This document shows, one piece after another, positions 8,312 to 16,881 of a DNA stretch of 64,000 nucleotides. The stretch spans positions 1 through 64,000 of the forward strand of contig JAEUIQ010000066.1 in assembly GCA_016794985.1 (NCBI GenBank), written 5' to 3'. The stretch comes from Planctomycetaceae bacterium. GTDB lineage: Bacteria > Planctomycetota > Planctomycetia > Pirellulales > Pirellulaceae. The position numbers and the translations under genes were made by a program. A model generated the notes under the pieces. It did not search any database. It saw only the letters and a program-made list of their open reading frames with translations, and was not told where the DNA came from. Numbering within the stretch: the stretch's first letter is position 1; each line of letters starts with the position of its first letter.

Positions 8312-10669
8312 CTATTCTCGGTCTATTGCTTTGATGCCTTGAATGACAATTGATACCTCATTATCCACAAGATCAAAATGGATCGCCGCATCCTTGAGCT
8401 CTGGGTTGGCCGCCAATGGACGAGCCAGCCGGGTGGTGATTTGCGATTCAATCAAACGTTGCAGGGGACGCGCGCCAAAGCGATGATCGTACCCATGGAG
8501 CGCCAACCAGTCCAAAATGGCTGGAGAACAGGTTATTCGTAAATCACGACCTCGGAGCCCTTCGCGCTGTGTCAGTCCTTGAATCTCTTTCTCAGCGATC
8601 TTACGAATCGAATCGGCGGATAAAGACCGAAAGGGAACGACTGCATCCAATCGGTTGAAAAACTCAGGACGAAAATAACGTCTGACTTCTTTGAGAAACG
8701 GATCAAAACCAGCCTCACCAAACCCAATTGGAATTCCGGCTTGAGAACCCAAATTGCTCGTCAGGACGATGACGCTACCTCGAAAATTTGTTTCACGCCC
8801 AACGTTATCTACCATCAAGCCTTCGTCAAAAACGTTCATCAGTACATCAAAAACCTCTGAAGCGGCCTTTTCGATCTCATCCAGCAAGATCACGCAAAAA
8901 GGTTGCTGCCGGACTCGTTCCAACCAAGCCGCCGGCTCTCCGTTGGCTTTGGTCAACAGGCGTTGGGCGGCACCAAAGCCACCGTACTCGCTCATGTCCA
9001 AACGAATCAAGCGGTCCGTCGATCGACCGGACCCGAATAGGTATCGCGACAGTGCCAGTGCGGTTTCTGTTTTGCCCACGCCCGTCGGACCACAGAACAA
9101 AAAAACGCCAAACGGACGACTCGGGTCATTCATCGCGGCCTTGATCGTAGCAATCAAGTTGGTCATTGCCTCGCACGCCGACGGTTGTCCGATGATTGAC
9201 TTGGAAAACTCGGAACGGATTTCGGTGGGCGGCAACAATTCTTGATCTTGAATCAACCAAGGTGGCAACCCCGTTTCGTTAACGAACGCCGTGACAACAT
9301 CTTCTACTGAAATGGTGACTTCTTTACTTCCCGGATCTCGCGCGCCCACAAGTGGAACCGCATCTTGTAGCAACCGACGCCAAAACTTGACGCACCGACC
9401 AGGGAACGGGTCGTAGGGCAAAAATCGTCGAAACAAATTCCACGTCGTCCGCAACGCCGCCGGTTGAATTTGAAAATGGTGATTGCGACGATAGTCGTTG
9501 GCAACCACATCTAGTACCTCGAGTGATTGAGACTCGTTAAGTGGGTGAATTGCAAAGATTTCAAACAGGTTGTCAAATCCCGGCAACAATCGGCGCAGTG
9601 TTTCCAATTCCCTTGGCGTCACCTCGCCCACCAGACGCAGTTCGCGATTCGTCAGGAAATTCTGTAAGAACGCAGCCAGTGAACTTTCGGGAGCCTGTCC
9701 TCCCGTGAGGACCAGATCCAGTAAGTTCTCAACGCATAACACCCCGCGAATCTCCGCCAACTCGGCGACGACTTTCTCGCATCGCTCTTCCCACTGACCA
9801 AGGTACTGCATGCCCGATATCAACCGCGAGGCGTTCGTCAGCCAGAACAGCGGGACATTGACCGGGTTTCGTCCATTCGAGTCGAGCGATTGGAAAATCT
9901 CTTCGGCACTGTCCCTTTCTGTCTCCCGGGTGTTCGCCAGATCACGATCGATCGTCTTTACGGCTTCCACCAAAATCGTGGTCTTGCCAACACCGCTGGG
10001 GCCAACCAACAACACGTTTCGTTGTCGGTCATGCAGCAACTTGCTGACCACCGCAACTTCTTCTCGTCGTTGCCAAGCATTGCCAAACTCCTTGCCCCGC
10101 GAACGGACAGACAACGGCATAGCCACAGACTGCAAGGCGACCTGCGAGTGGTCCGATGATGGAATCTGGGGTGCCGTCGGAAGGCGAAAGTGCAACCAAC
10201 CCACGTGCAATTCGCCGTAGGAGAGTCGTTCGATGATGGTGGACAAGGAACGCCCCGAAAACGAGTCCCGCACACTTTCTTCAACCAGTTCCTTGACCAA
10301 AGCTTCTTGTTGGCAATTGAAGCTCCTGTTCAACTTTGGCAAGACGCAACGCAGCGACTTATCAGGTCGTCGCCCCCAAGCATATTGACAACGAAACAAC
10401 GTCGTGTGCTCGCTTGGGAAGCGTTCGTGTTTCGCAGTATCTTGACCACGAAGCGTGACGTCGACCCAACCGGTTTGGAGATCTGCAAGATCGGGAAGTT
10501 CTTCAAAGGGATCTTGTCGATGAGCCCAAATCAAGTACTTCTCCAGGTCCGATTTGGCTTTCGTCAAATCGACATCAACACCAACCGCGACAACACCACT
10601 CATCGTCGAGACCGAAAAATTTCCGGCCAAGTCCTGCCACCACACAATTGGGTATTTTACGGTGCTCAT
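8312..10669 (-). CDS. Clp/Hsp100-like AAA+ ATPase with two nucleotide domains
   Basis: A 785-residue protein related to ClpA/ClpB/ClpV unfoldases. Residues 1-200 do not look like the usual Clp N domain. The first AAA module has Walker A GPSGVGKT (223-230), but its Walker B region reads LCVEN (311-315) where Clp proteins have a hydrophobic run ending in Asp-Glu, so the catalytic glutamate appears to be replaced by Asn. The second module is canonical, with GPTGVGKT (527-534), ILLDEIEK (Asp597, Glu598) and the FFNRLD arginine finger near Arg673. No ClpB middle coiled coil is evident. Such ATPases thread proteins through a central pore. With one competent domain, this one may be a specialised unfoldase. 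It faces the HlyD/M50 cluster tail-to-tail; a functional link is possible but unproven. It starts at an ATG with no clear ribosome-binding site. Confidence 0.85.
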   Translation of the reverse strand: MSTVKYPIVWWQDLAGNFSVSTMSGVVAVGVDVDLTKAKSDLEKYLIWAHRQDPFEELPDLADLQTGWVDVTLRGQDTAKHERFPSEHTTLFRCQYAWGRRPDKSLRCVLPKLNRSFNCQQEALVKELVEESVRDSFSGRSLSTIIERLSYGELHVGWLHFRLPTAPQIPSSDHSQVALQSVAMPLSVRSRGKEFGNAWQRREEVAVVSKLLHDRQRNVLLVGPSGVGKTTILVEAVKTIDRDLANTRETERDSAEEIFQSLDSNGRNPVNVPLFWLTNASRLISGMQYLGQWEERCEKVVAELAEIRGVLCVENLLDLVLTGGQAPESSLAAFLQNFLTNRELRLVGEVTPRELETLRRLLPGFDNLFEIFAIHPLNESQSLEVLDVVANDYRRNHHFQIQPAALRTTWNLFRRFLPYDPFPGRCVKFWRRLLQDAVPLVGARDPGSKEVTISVEDVVTAFVNETGLPPWLIQDQELLPPTEIRSEFSKSIIGQPSACEAMTNLIATIKAAMNDPSRPFGVFLFCGPTGVGKTETALALSRYLFGSGRSTDRLIRLDMSEYGGFGAAQRLLTKANGEPAAWLERVRQQPFCVILLDEIEKAASEVFDVLMNVFDEGLMVDNVGRETNFRGSVIVLTSNLGSQAGIPIGFGEAGFDPFLKEVRRYFRPEFFNRLDAVVPFRSLSADSIRKIAEKEIQGLTQREGLRGRDLRITCSPAILDWLALHGYDHRFGARPLQRLIESQITTRLARPLAANPELKDAAIHFDLVDNEVSIVIQGIKAIDRE

Positions 10670-10698
10670 AAGGGCAGTGTCTTGAGAACGAATCTCGC

Positions 10699-12066
10699 TT
10701 AGGGCCGATGCACCAGCGTACCTTCCGAGGCGTTCGACTTCTCATCGGCTCGCAGATCGCAGGCTTCGGGCCGAAGCTCCTCGGTCGGACTTGTGATGCT
10801 TGTGGATTTCGTCGGTCGAATGTTCGGCGTCGGTCCAGACCGATGGTCGCGGATTCCGCGATCCAATCGAAATTGGCTCACGACCGGAGAAGTGGTCAAT
10901 TGCTCGACCTTCGGTCGCCTTCGCTTTTGAGTGCGGGCGGGCACCAAATCTCGCATGGCATTTAGCGGACCAAAACACAACAAGCGGTCGCCGCCCTCCA
11001 ACAGTCGCTGGCTCTTTGGATTCGGAATGACCGTCGTTCCTCGATGCAAGGTCAACACATTCAACTCGCGAGCGGACAACAACGATTCTTGGATTGACTT
11101 GCCTACCAAATCCGAACCTTCGGGAATGGTAAGTTCGGCGACACCAAAACCTCGACTGACGGTCAAGCGTTGCCGTACGTCCAATTCGGGGAAGTCGACC
11201 TGAGCGGCGATGTAATCGATCACCGCTCCAGCCACATCCAAGCGTGTCGCTTCTTCGATACCTTGCAGCCCAGGCGAAGAATTGACCTCCATCACCAGTG
11301 GGCCATCGCGTCCTTCGAGCAGATCGACACCGGCAACTTTAAGCCCCATGATCTGCGCGGCGCGCACCGCGGTTTCGGCGTACTCGTAACTCAAGATCAC
11401 TGGCTCAACCTTCCCGCCGCGATGTTTGTTGCTGCGAAACTCATCGCCTTGCGCCGTACGTCGCATGGCAGCAACCACTTGATCGCCTACCACAAACGCA
11501 CGAATATCGCGACCTTTACTTTCCGAGACAAACGCTTGGATCAGGACGTTTTGCTGCGTGCTGTGCAAAGTCTCGACCACTGCCTGAGCCATGCGAGAGG
11601 ATTCGGCCAGAATCACTCCAACCCCTTGTGTCCCTTCGATCAACTTGATGATTACGGGGGTGCCACCCACCCTCTCGATCGCCGCTGGTACATCCCGCTT
11701 GTCGCGGACGAATGCGGTGGGCGGAATCCCGATCTTGTGGCGACTTAGAATCTGCAGGGCTCGAAGTTTGTCCCGCGAGTTACTGATGCCGTTGGATGAA
11801 TTGGCACTGTACACGTCCATTTGTTCGAATTGGCGAACAACGGCAGTACCGAAATAGGTAATCGAGGCACCAATACGAGGCAGCACGGCGTCATAATGAG
11901 TTAGGAAATTGGAGAGATAAAACAGGTCTGGAGCACCCGCTTGTAGATCCATCGCAAAACGCAAAGTGTTGAGCACCTTGACATCATGCCCTCGCTGCTG
12001 GGCCGCTTCGACCAAGCGTCGGGTGCTATAACAACGCTTCGCGCAAGAGAGAATTCCAAGTTTCAT
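10699..12066 (-). CDS. RimK-type ATP-grasp ligase with TrkA-C domain
   Basis: A 455-residue enzyme. The N-terminal ~295 residues match the RimK/alpha-L-glutamate ligase family: pre-ATP-grasp segment starting KLGILSCAKRCYSTRRL, the ATP-grasp lysine region VIIKLIEGTQGVGVILA, and the metal-binding end GPLVMEVNSSPGLQGIE. RimK adds glutamates to proteins such as ribosomal protein S6, or to related acceptors. Residues about 305-380 look like a TrkA-C (RCK_C) domain, with GSDLVGKSIQE and GGDRLLCFGP, which usually binds a small ligand and is not standard on RimK. The final ~70 residues are Pro/Thr/Ser-rich. An AGGAAGG sequence sits upstream of the ATG. It follows the retropepsin-like gene by 21 bases, so they are likely co-transcribed and may act as writer and eraser. 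Confidence 0.88.
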   Translation of the reverse strand: MKLGILSCAKRCYSTRRLVEAAQQRGHDVKVLNTLRFAMDLQAGAPDLFYLSNFLTHYDAVLPRIGASITYFGTAVVRQFEQMDVYSANSSNGISNSRDKLRALQILSRHKIGIPPTAFVRDKRDVPAAIERVGGTPVIIKLIEGTQGVGVILAESSRMAQAVVETLHSTQQNVLIQAFVSESKGRDIRAFVVGDQVVAAMRRTAQGDEFRSNKHRGGKVEPVILSYEYAETAVRAAQIMGLKVAGVDLLEGRDGPLVMEVNSSPGLQGIEEATRLDVAGAVIDYIAAQVDFPELDVRQRLTVSRGFGVAELTIPEGSDLVGKSIQESLLSARELNVLTLHRGTTVIPNPKSQRLLEGGDRLLCFGPLNAMRDLVPARTQKRRRPKVEQLTTSPVVSQFRLDRGIRDHRSGPTPNIRPTKSTSITSPTEELRPEACDLRADEKSNASEGTLVHRP

Positions 12067-12087
12067 GAACAGCCTTCCTAACTGTAA

Positions 12088-12579
12088 CTACGGATTGAGA
12101 CGTTTGGCCGAACAACCAGGTTCGGGCAACGTCATCGAATAGAACGAGCGGCCCGCGTCGATCACAAATCGATTTCGAATCGCTTGACGTCCAAGCAGCA
12201 TGCGAAAGCCCATCTGGTCTCGATTTGTCAACGTCAACTCGATCGACAAGGTTTGCCCCATCAATATCACTGAAGTTCGAACTACCGGTCGTCGCTCCAA
12301 ACTCCCGTTGGAACTCCGCACTAACCGAAAATCGGTGACCTCGGCTTCCGCGATGCAACTCGGCGTGTCCCTTCGCTGCCAAGGATGAATCGAAAACCTG
12401 GTCCACGTTGTTCCAGATTGTTCAAAATATTCCAAGTCAAACGCATGCAAAGTCGAAGTCTTGGCCCCGCTGTCGACCTTCGCCTTGATCGCCTCGATGC
12501 GAAACTCTGGTAGCTGAACCCATTCCCGCCAACCAATCAACGGCAGCACGCGTTTGCCAGCAGATGGTCGCGGTTTCAT
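12088..12579 (-). CDS. retropepsin-like protease of the RimB/PF05618 family
   Basis: A 163-residue protein from the ATG at 12579; a TTG at 12660 would add 27 residues of no recognisable character. The family is often labelled 'ATP-dependent zinc protease', but the conserved motif KVDSGAKTSTLHA is the DSGA signature of a retropepsin-type aspartic protease. The second conserved block MLLGRQAI is also present. Members sit beside rimK; in Pseudomonas the equivalent RimB trims glutamate tails added by RimK. Here it is immediately upstream of the RimK-type gene on the same strand, which fits that pairing. Confidence 0.82.
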   Translation of the reverse strand: MKPRPSAGKRVLPLIGWREWVQLPEFRIEAIKAKVDSGAKTSTLHAFDLEYFEQSGTTWTRFSIHPWQRRDTPSCIAEAEVTDFRLVRSSNGSLERRPVVRTSVILMGQTLSIELTLTNRDQMGFRMLLGRQAIRNRFVIDAGRSFYSMTLPEPGCSAKRLNP

Positions 12580-12976
12580 TTCTTGACTCGCACTAAGATA
12601 ACCGACGGTCGGTTCAACTGTCGGTAATACGGTTCGGCTAAAACACTTGTTCGAATCCAACTCTCGAAAATGTAGCCGATTTGTAGTGGCCTGACCAGCG
12701 GTTACGCGTGAGTTACAGATTATGAAAGTTAGGTGAAGATTATCGGCGGTGACGACTGGACGAACGGGTCACAGGTCTAGCTTGTTTAGTTAGAATTAGG
12801 AGCTGGGAGGTTTTGGGCTGTGCCAACGTTGGGCGGAAGTTTTCCGCGCTCGCAGACGTTGCCTTGCCCAACTTGAGGGAAATTCCGCGCAATTCGCAAG
12901 AGAAGGACGGCTCTGGAAGAATTGTGTAGTGTCCGACTTCGGGCGGGCAATGATGGAATGATCGCAAACGGACACG
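12580..12976. other. divergent intergenic region
   Basis: Roughly 400 bases between the retropepsin-like gene and the M14-S9 protease gene, reading apart. An AT-rich patch at about 12781-12800 is the likeliest promoter area, but no clear -35/-10 pair stands out. No gene, repeat or RNA was recognised. Confidence 0.4.
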
Positions 12977-15900
12977 ATGAATACGTATGTCTTGATTCTA
13001 AGGAACATGATGCTTTCGCTATTTAAGTACGCGCCCGTACGCAGCTGTGGCGGTGCCCTAGCCACTCGTTTGGTTCGTGGCCAACTCTTCGCTCGCTGGC
13101 TTGTGATTGGATTCGCGCTCCAGGCCTCGCTGATTGCCGCACTTGGGCAAACCAATGACACGGAACTTTTGACCGTCGCGGAGTCTTCGAATTTTCAAGC
13201 GACCAGCAAATTTGAGGATGTCGCGGCCTTTGTCGATCGCTGTGCTCGAGAAGCAAGTCATATCCAGCGGATCGACATCGGTGAAACGGTCGAGGGTCGG
13301 CCCATTGTCGCGGCCATTGCCGGAACGCCGCTCCCGGTCGTGGCGAACTACCGAGGAGAAGACCCTGCCACGAATGAAGACCAACGGATTGTCTGTTTGT
13401 TGCTTGGGAACATTCATCCGGGAGAGTGCGACGGCAAGGAAGCGTTGCTGATGCTTCTGCGGGAAGTCGCTCGCCAGCCCGATTCGCCTTGGCTGAAAGA
13501 AATGGTGCTGATTTTTGTCCCAAACTACAACGCTGACGGCAACGAACGTGTTGGCGATGGTGTTTACCATCGACCTGGGCAATTGGGTCCCGCCGCGGGG
13601 ATGGGATTGCGCGAGAACGCTCAACAATTGGACTTGAACCGCGATTTCATCAAACTCGAAGCACCCGAGACTCGTTCGTTGGTAAAACTGATGAACGACT
13701 ACCACGTTGATGTGGTGATTGACATGCACACGACGAATGGCTCCAAACATCGCTACGATTTGACCTATGACTTCCCGCATCATCCCGCGGCTTTTCCGGA
13801 CATCCGGCAATTCTTGGTAAGCGAACTCTTGCCAAACGTGACACAGAAGATGTCGGCCCAAGGACTCGAGACGTTCTTCTATGGAAACTTCGATCGACAA
13901 CAAACCGAATGGCGAACGTTCGGTTACGAAGGAAGGTATTCCACCGAATACGCTGGGCTCAGCAACCGCATTGGCATTTTGTCCGAGTCTTATTCGTACG
14001 TGAGTTACGAACGTCGCATTATCGCGTCGCGCGAGTTCGTGCGGCATTGCTTGAACCATATCACGGAGAACTCGACCAGAGTACGACAAATTCGAACGCA
14101 AGCGGAAGCTTGGGGCCGAAACGCTTATGAGAAAAACGAAGCTCTGGCAATGAGCGCCAATTTAGAGGCATTCCCGGAAAAGGTTGTCGTCAAAGGCTTC
14201 CGCAACGAGGTGGCTGAAGACATTGCGGTGGATTGGTTTTCGAATTTCCGACCGGCTGAGCGGGCGGTCCTGCCATTGGCATACATTATCCCGCAAGAAT
14301 TTAGTCAAGCAGTCGATCGGTTGATGATGCATGGAATCGAGGTGCAACAATTGACCGAACCATTGCGTGGCGAAGTGTTGATCGATCGTTGTGCCAAGAT
14401 CATCCGGCCGGAACGCGCCTTCCAAGGACATTTTACAACCCAAGTGGAATCGACTCGACGCAGCGAAGTACGAGAACTACCAGCCAAGAGCTTTCTCGTT
14501 TCGGTCAACCAGCCTCAAGCGCGTTTGTTGGCGACTTTGCTCGAGCCAAACTCGGCGGATAGTCTCTACACTTGGAATTTCTTTTCGGACCAAGTGAGTG
14601 AAGGGCAAGACTTGCCGGTCGTTAAGATTGACGAAAGAGTCGAGTGGAAAGCGGTGCCAGTCAAAAGAGTGGAGCCCAGCGAGTTGTTGACCTTGTCCAA
14701 AATCGATGGCCCAATTGGCGAGATCCAGCTGCAACCGTCAATTGTGACTGCGCCACAGTGGATCGACGATGACCACTACTTGATCACTTGGAACTCTCGA
14801 CGACACAAAGTCAACGTAGCGACCGGGGCCATGACTCCAACCAATGAAGGAATGCCAACGAGAAGAGTGCTGGAGAGCTTTCAAAAGTTTCTGCAAGAGC
14901 AACAAGCAGCTGCTTCTCAGCCAGATCGGGCCGAGTTACCTGAAATTCAACTATCGGAATCGCAGTTGATTTATACTCCAGACCAAGAGGCTGTCTTGCT
15001 GGTACACGCTGATGACGTGTACTATCTAGCAAAGGCTACGAATCTGGTGCGTCGCCTGTCATCCGACGGTCGCAGCAAAAAGCTAGTAAGTTTCTCTCCC
15101 GATCAGAAATGGGTCTCCTATGTCGACACCAATCACAACTTGTGTGTCGTGTCGGTAGAATCTGGCGAACCTCGTGTCCTGACCACGGACGGTTCGCCAA
15201 ATGTGCTTAATGGCCTGTTGGATTGGGTCTATCAAGAAGAACTTTATGGGCGAGGCAACTACAAGGGCTATTGGTGGAATCCGCAGTCCACGCAGATCGC
15301 GTTCTTGCGACTGGACCAAACCGCCGTGCCACGCTTCCAAGTGGTGGATCAATTGCCGTTAAACAATGCCGTGGAGTCGTTGCCATACCCGAAGGCTGGT
15401 GCTCCGAATGCTTTGGTTCGCGTGGGAGTTGTCAACTTGGAAGGCCAGTTAAACTGGGCCAAGTTCGCAGAGTCGTCGCCAGACACGTTGGTATCGGATG
15501 TCTCATGGAATCTGGATGGGAGCGCCGTCTATTTTCAGCTACAGGATCGGCAACAAACTTGGCTGGATCTTTGCAAAATGACACCCGACGGAGAAACTTC
15601 GGTAGTCTTTCGGGATCAAACCGGGTACTGGATCGAATCGCCCGGTGCACCATTTTGGCTAAAAGACGGCAGCTTCTTGTGGATGAGTCCGCGAAGTGGT
15701 TGGCGACAAATCTATCATTACACCGCGGATGGTCGCGTTCTCCCGGTCACCGAGGCTGGGGTCGAGGTGCAACAAATCTTGGGAGTGTCTCCCACGGAAG
15801 ATCAAGCGTATTTCTCGGCGTATTTTCCGTCGCCGACCGAATTACATGTTCATCGAGTCACGCTGTCCGGCGGCATGATTCATCGGCTTACTTCGTTAGG

Positions 15901-16849
15901 GGCTTCCCACAAAGTGACGTTTAATCGGTCGCATACGTACTTTATCGACGAATATAGCTCGGTAACGATGCCCAAACGAATCGAGTTGCGCAACAACGAA
16001 GGCAAACGCGTTCGGTTATTGGAGACCCGCAACGATGATCGCTTGAGTTACTTGAAGGTCAACACCCCTGAACTAATCAAAGTGCCGACTAGTGATGGCG
16101 GTAGCCTGGATGCCTACCTAATCCGACCAGCCGATTTCGACTCGACCAAGAAGTATCCCGTACTGTTTCACGTGTACTCGGGACCACAGGCGCCCAGGGT
16201 CCGCAATGAATTCGGGGGCAAGACGTACTTGTGGCATCAATACTTGGCGCAACAAGGAATTTGCGTGTGGATTTGCGACAACCGTAGCGCCACTCGCGGG
16301 GCTACGAAACTTGCTTGGCCGATTCATCGCAACTTGGGCCAACAAGAACTCGCCGACATTCTGGAAGGCTACAATTGGCTGAAGGGGCAGTCTTGGGTCG
16401 ATGAGAAGCAAATTGGTATTTGGGGTTGGAGCTACGGCGGCTACATGACAGCCTATGCCATGACCCACAGCAAGGTTTTCCAAGCCGGGATCTCCGGCGC
16501 ACCTGTAACCGATTGGCGAAACTACGATTCCATTTACACGGAACGCTACATGGGGTTACCGAGTGATAACTTGGAAGGATACAAGCGATCTTCGGTCGTC
16601 GAAGCGGCGGCCAATTTGAGTGGCGATTTGTTGCTGATTCACGGAGGCATCGACGACAATGTCCATGTCAACAACTCCATGCAGTTGGTCAAGGCCTTGC
16701 AAGATTCGGGTGTGTCGTTTGAAATGATGATCTATCCGGCGAATCGACATGCAGTAACCCAAGAGAATCAAGTACGGCACATGCGGAAACTGATGACGGA
16801 CTTCCTATTGAAGCGATTCAAACCGATCGAGCGAACGACGGGCAATTGA
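12977..16849 (+). CDS. M14 carboxypeptidase-S9 dipeptidyl peptidase IV fusion
   Basis: A 1290-residue exported protein joining two complete peptidases. The N-terminal module is an M14 zinc carboxypeptidase: zinc ligands HPGE (His147, Glu150), third ligand in DMHTT (His251), catalytic Glu337 in ILSESYSY. The C-terminal half is an S9 prolyl oligopeptidase of the DPP IV type: a beta-propeller including a VYQEELYGRGNYKGYWW segment, then the alpha/beta-hydrolase with GWSYGG (Ser1152), the Asp pair 1226-1227 and NRHAV (His1258). All catalytic residues I looked for are present in both. A hydrophobic stretch at 41-57 ending ALGQ is the signal peptide. ATG 13010 is an attractive alternative start because AAGGA precedes it at proper spacing. 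Together the modules could trim peptides from both ends. The M3 peptidase gene follows 32 bases later. Confidence 0.9.
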   Translation: MNTYVLILRNMMLSLFKYAPVRSCGGALATRLVRGQLFARWLVIGFALQASLIAALGQTNDTELLTVAESSNFQATSKFEDVAAFVDRCAREASHIQRIDIGETVEGRPIVAAIAGTPLPVVANYRGEDPATNEDQRIVCLLLGNIHPGECDGKEALLMLLREVARQPDSPWLKEMVLIFVPNYNADGNERVGDGVYHRPGQLGPAAGMGLRENAQQLDLNRDFIKLEAPETRSLVKLMNDYHVDVVIDMHTTNGSKHRYDLTYDFPHHPAAFPDIRQFLVSELLPNVTQKMSAQGLETFFYGNFDRQQTEWRTFGYEGRYSTEYAGLSNRIGILSESYSYVSYERRIIASREFVRHCLNHITENSTRVRQIRTQAEAWGRNAYEKNEALAMSANLEAFPEKVVVKGFRNEVAEDIAVDWFSNFRPAERAVLPLAYIIPQEFSQAVDRLMMHGIEVQQLTEPLRGEVLIDRCAKIIRPERAFQGHFTTQVESTRRSEVRELPAKSFLVSVNQPQARLLATLLEPNSADSLYTWNFFSDQVSEGQDLPVVKIDERVEWKAVPVKRVEPSELLTLSKIDGPIGEIQLQPSIVTAPQWIDDDHYLITWNSRRHKVNVATGAMTPTNEGMPTRRVLESFQKFLQEQQAAASQPDRAELPEIQLSESQLIYTPDQEAVLLVHADDVYYLAKATNLVRRLSSDGRSKKLVSFSPDQKWVSYVDTNHNLCVVSVESGEPRVLTTDGSPNVLNGLLDWVYQEELYGRGNYKGYWWNPQSTQIAFLRLDQTAVPRFQVVDQLPLNNAVESLPYPKAGAPNALVRVGVVNLEGQLNWAKFAESSPDTLVSDVSWNLDGSAVYFQLQDRQQTWLDLCKMTPDGETSVVFRDQTGYWIESPGAPFWLKDGSFLWMSPRSGWRQIYHYTADGRVLPVTEAGVEVQQILGVSPTEDQAYFSAYFPSPTELHVHRVTLSGGMIHRLTSLGASHKVTFNRSHTYFIDEYSSVTMPKRIELRNNEGKRVRLLETRNDDRLSYLKVNTPELIKVPTSDGGSLDAYLIRPADFDSTKKYPVLFHVYSGPQAPRVRNEFGGKTYLWHQYLAQQGICVWICDNRSATRGATKLAWPIHRNLGQQELADILEGYNWLKGQSWVDEKQIGIWGWSYGGYMTAYAMTHSKVFQAGISGAPVTDWRNYDSIYTERYMGLPSDNLEGYKRSSVVEAAANLSGDLLLIHGGIDDNVHVNNSMQLVKALQDSGVSFEMMIYPANRHAVTQENQVRHMRKLMTDFLLKRFKPIERTTGN

Positions 16850-16881
16850 ATCGCTCAGAAAATTGATATGTTTGGAGAAGA

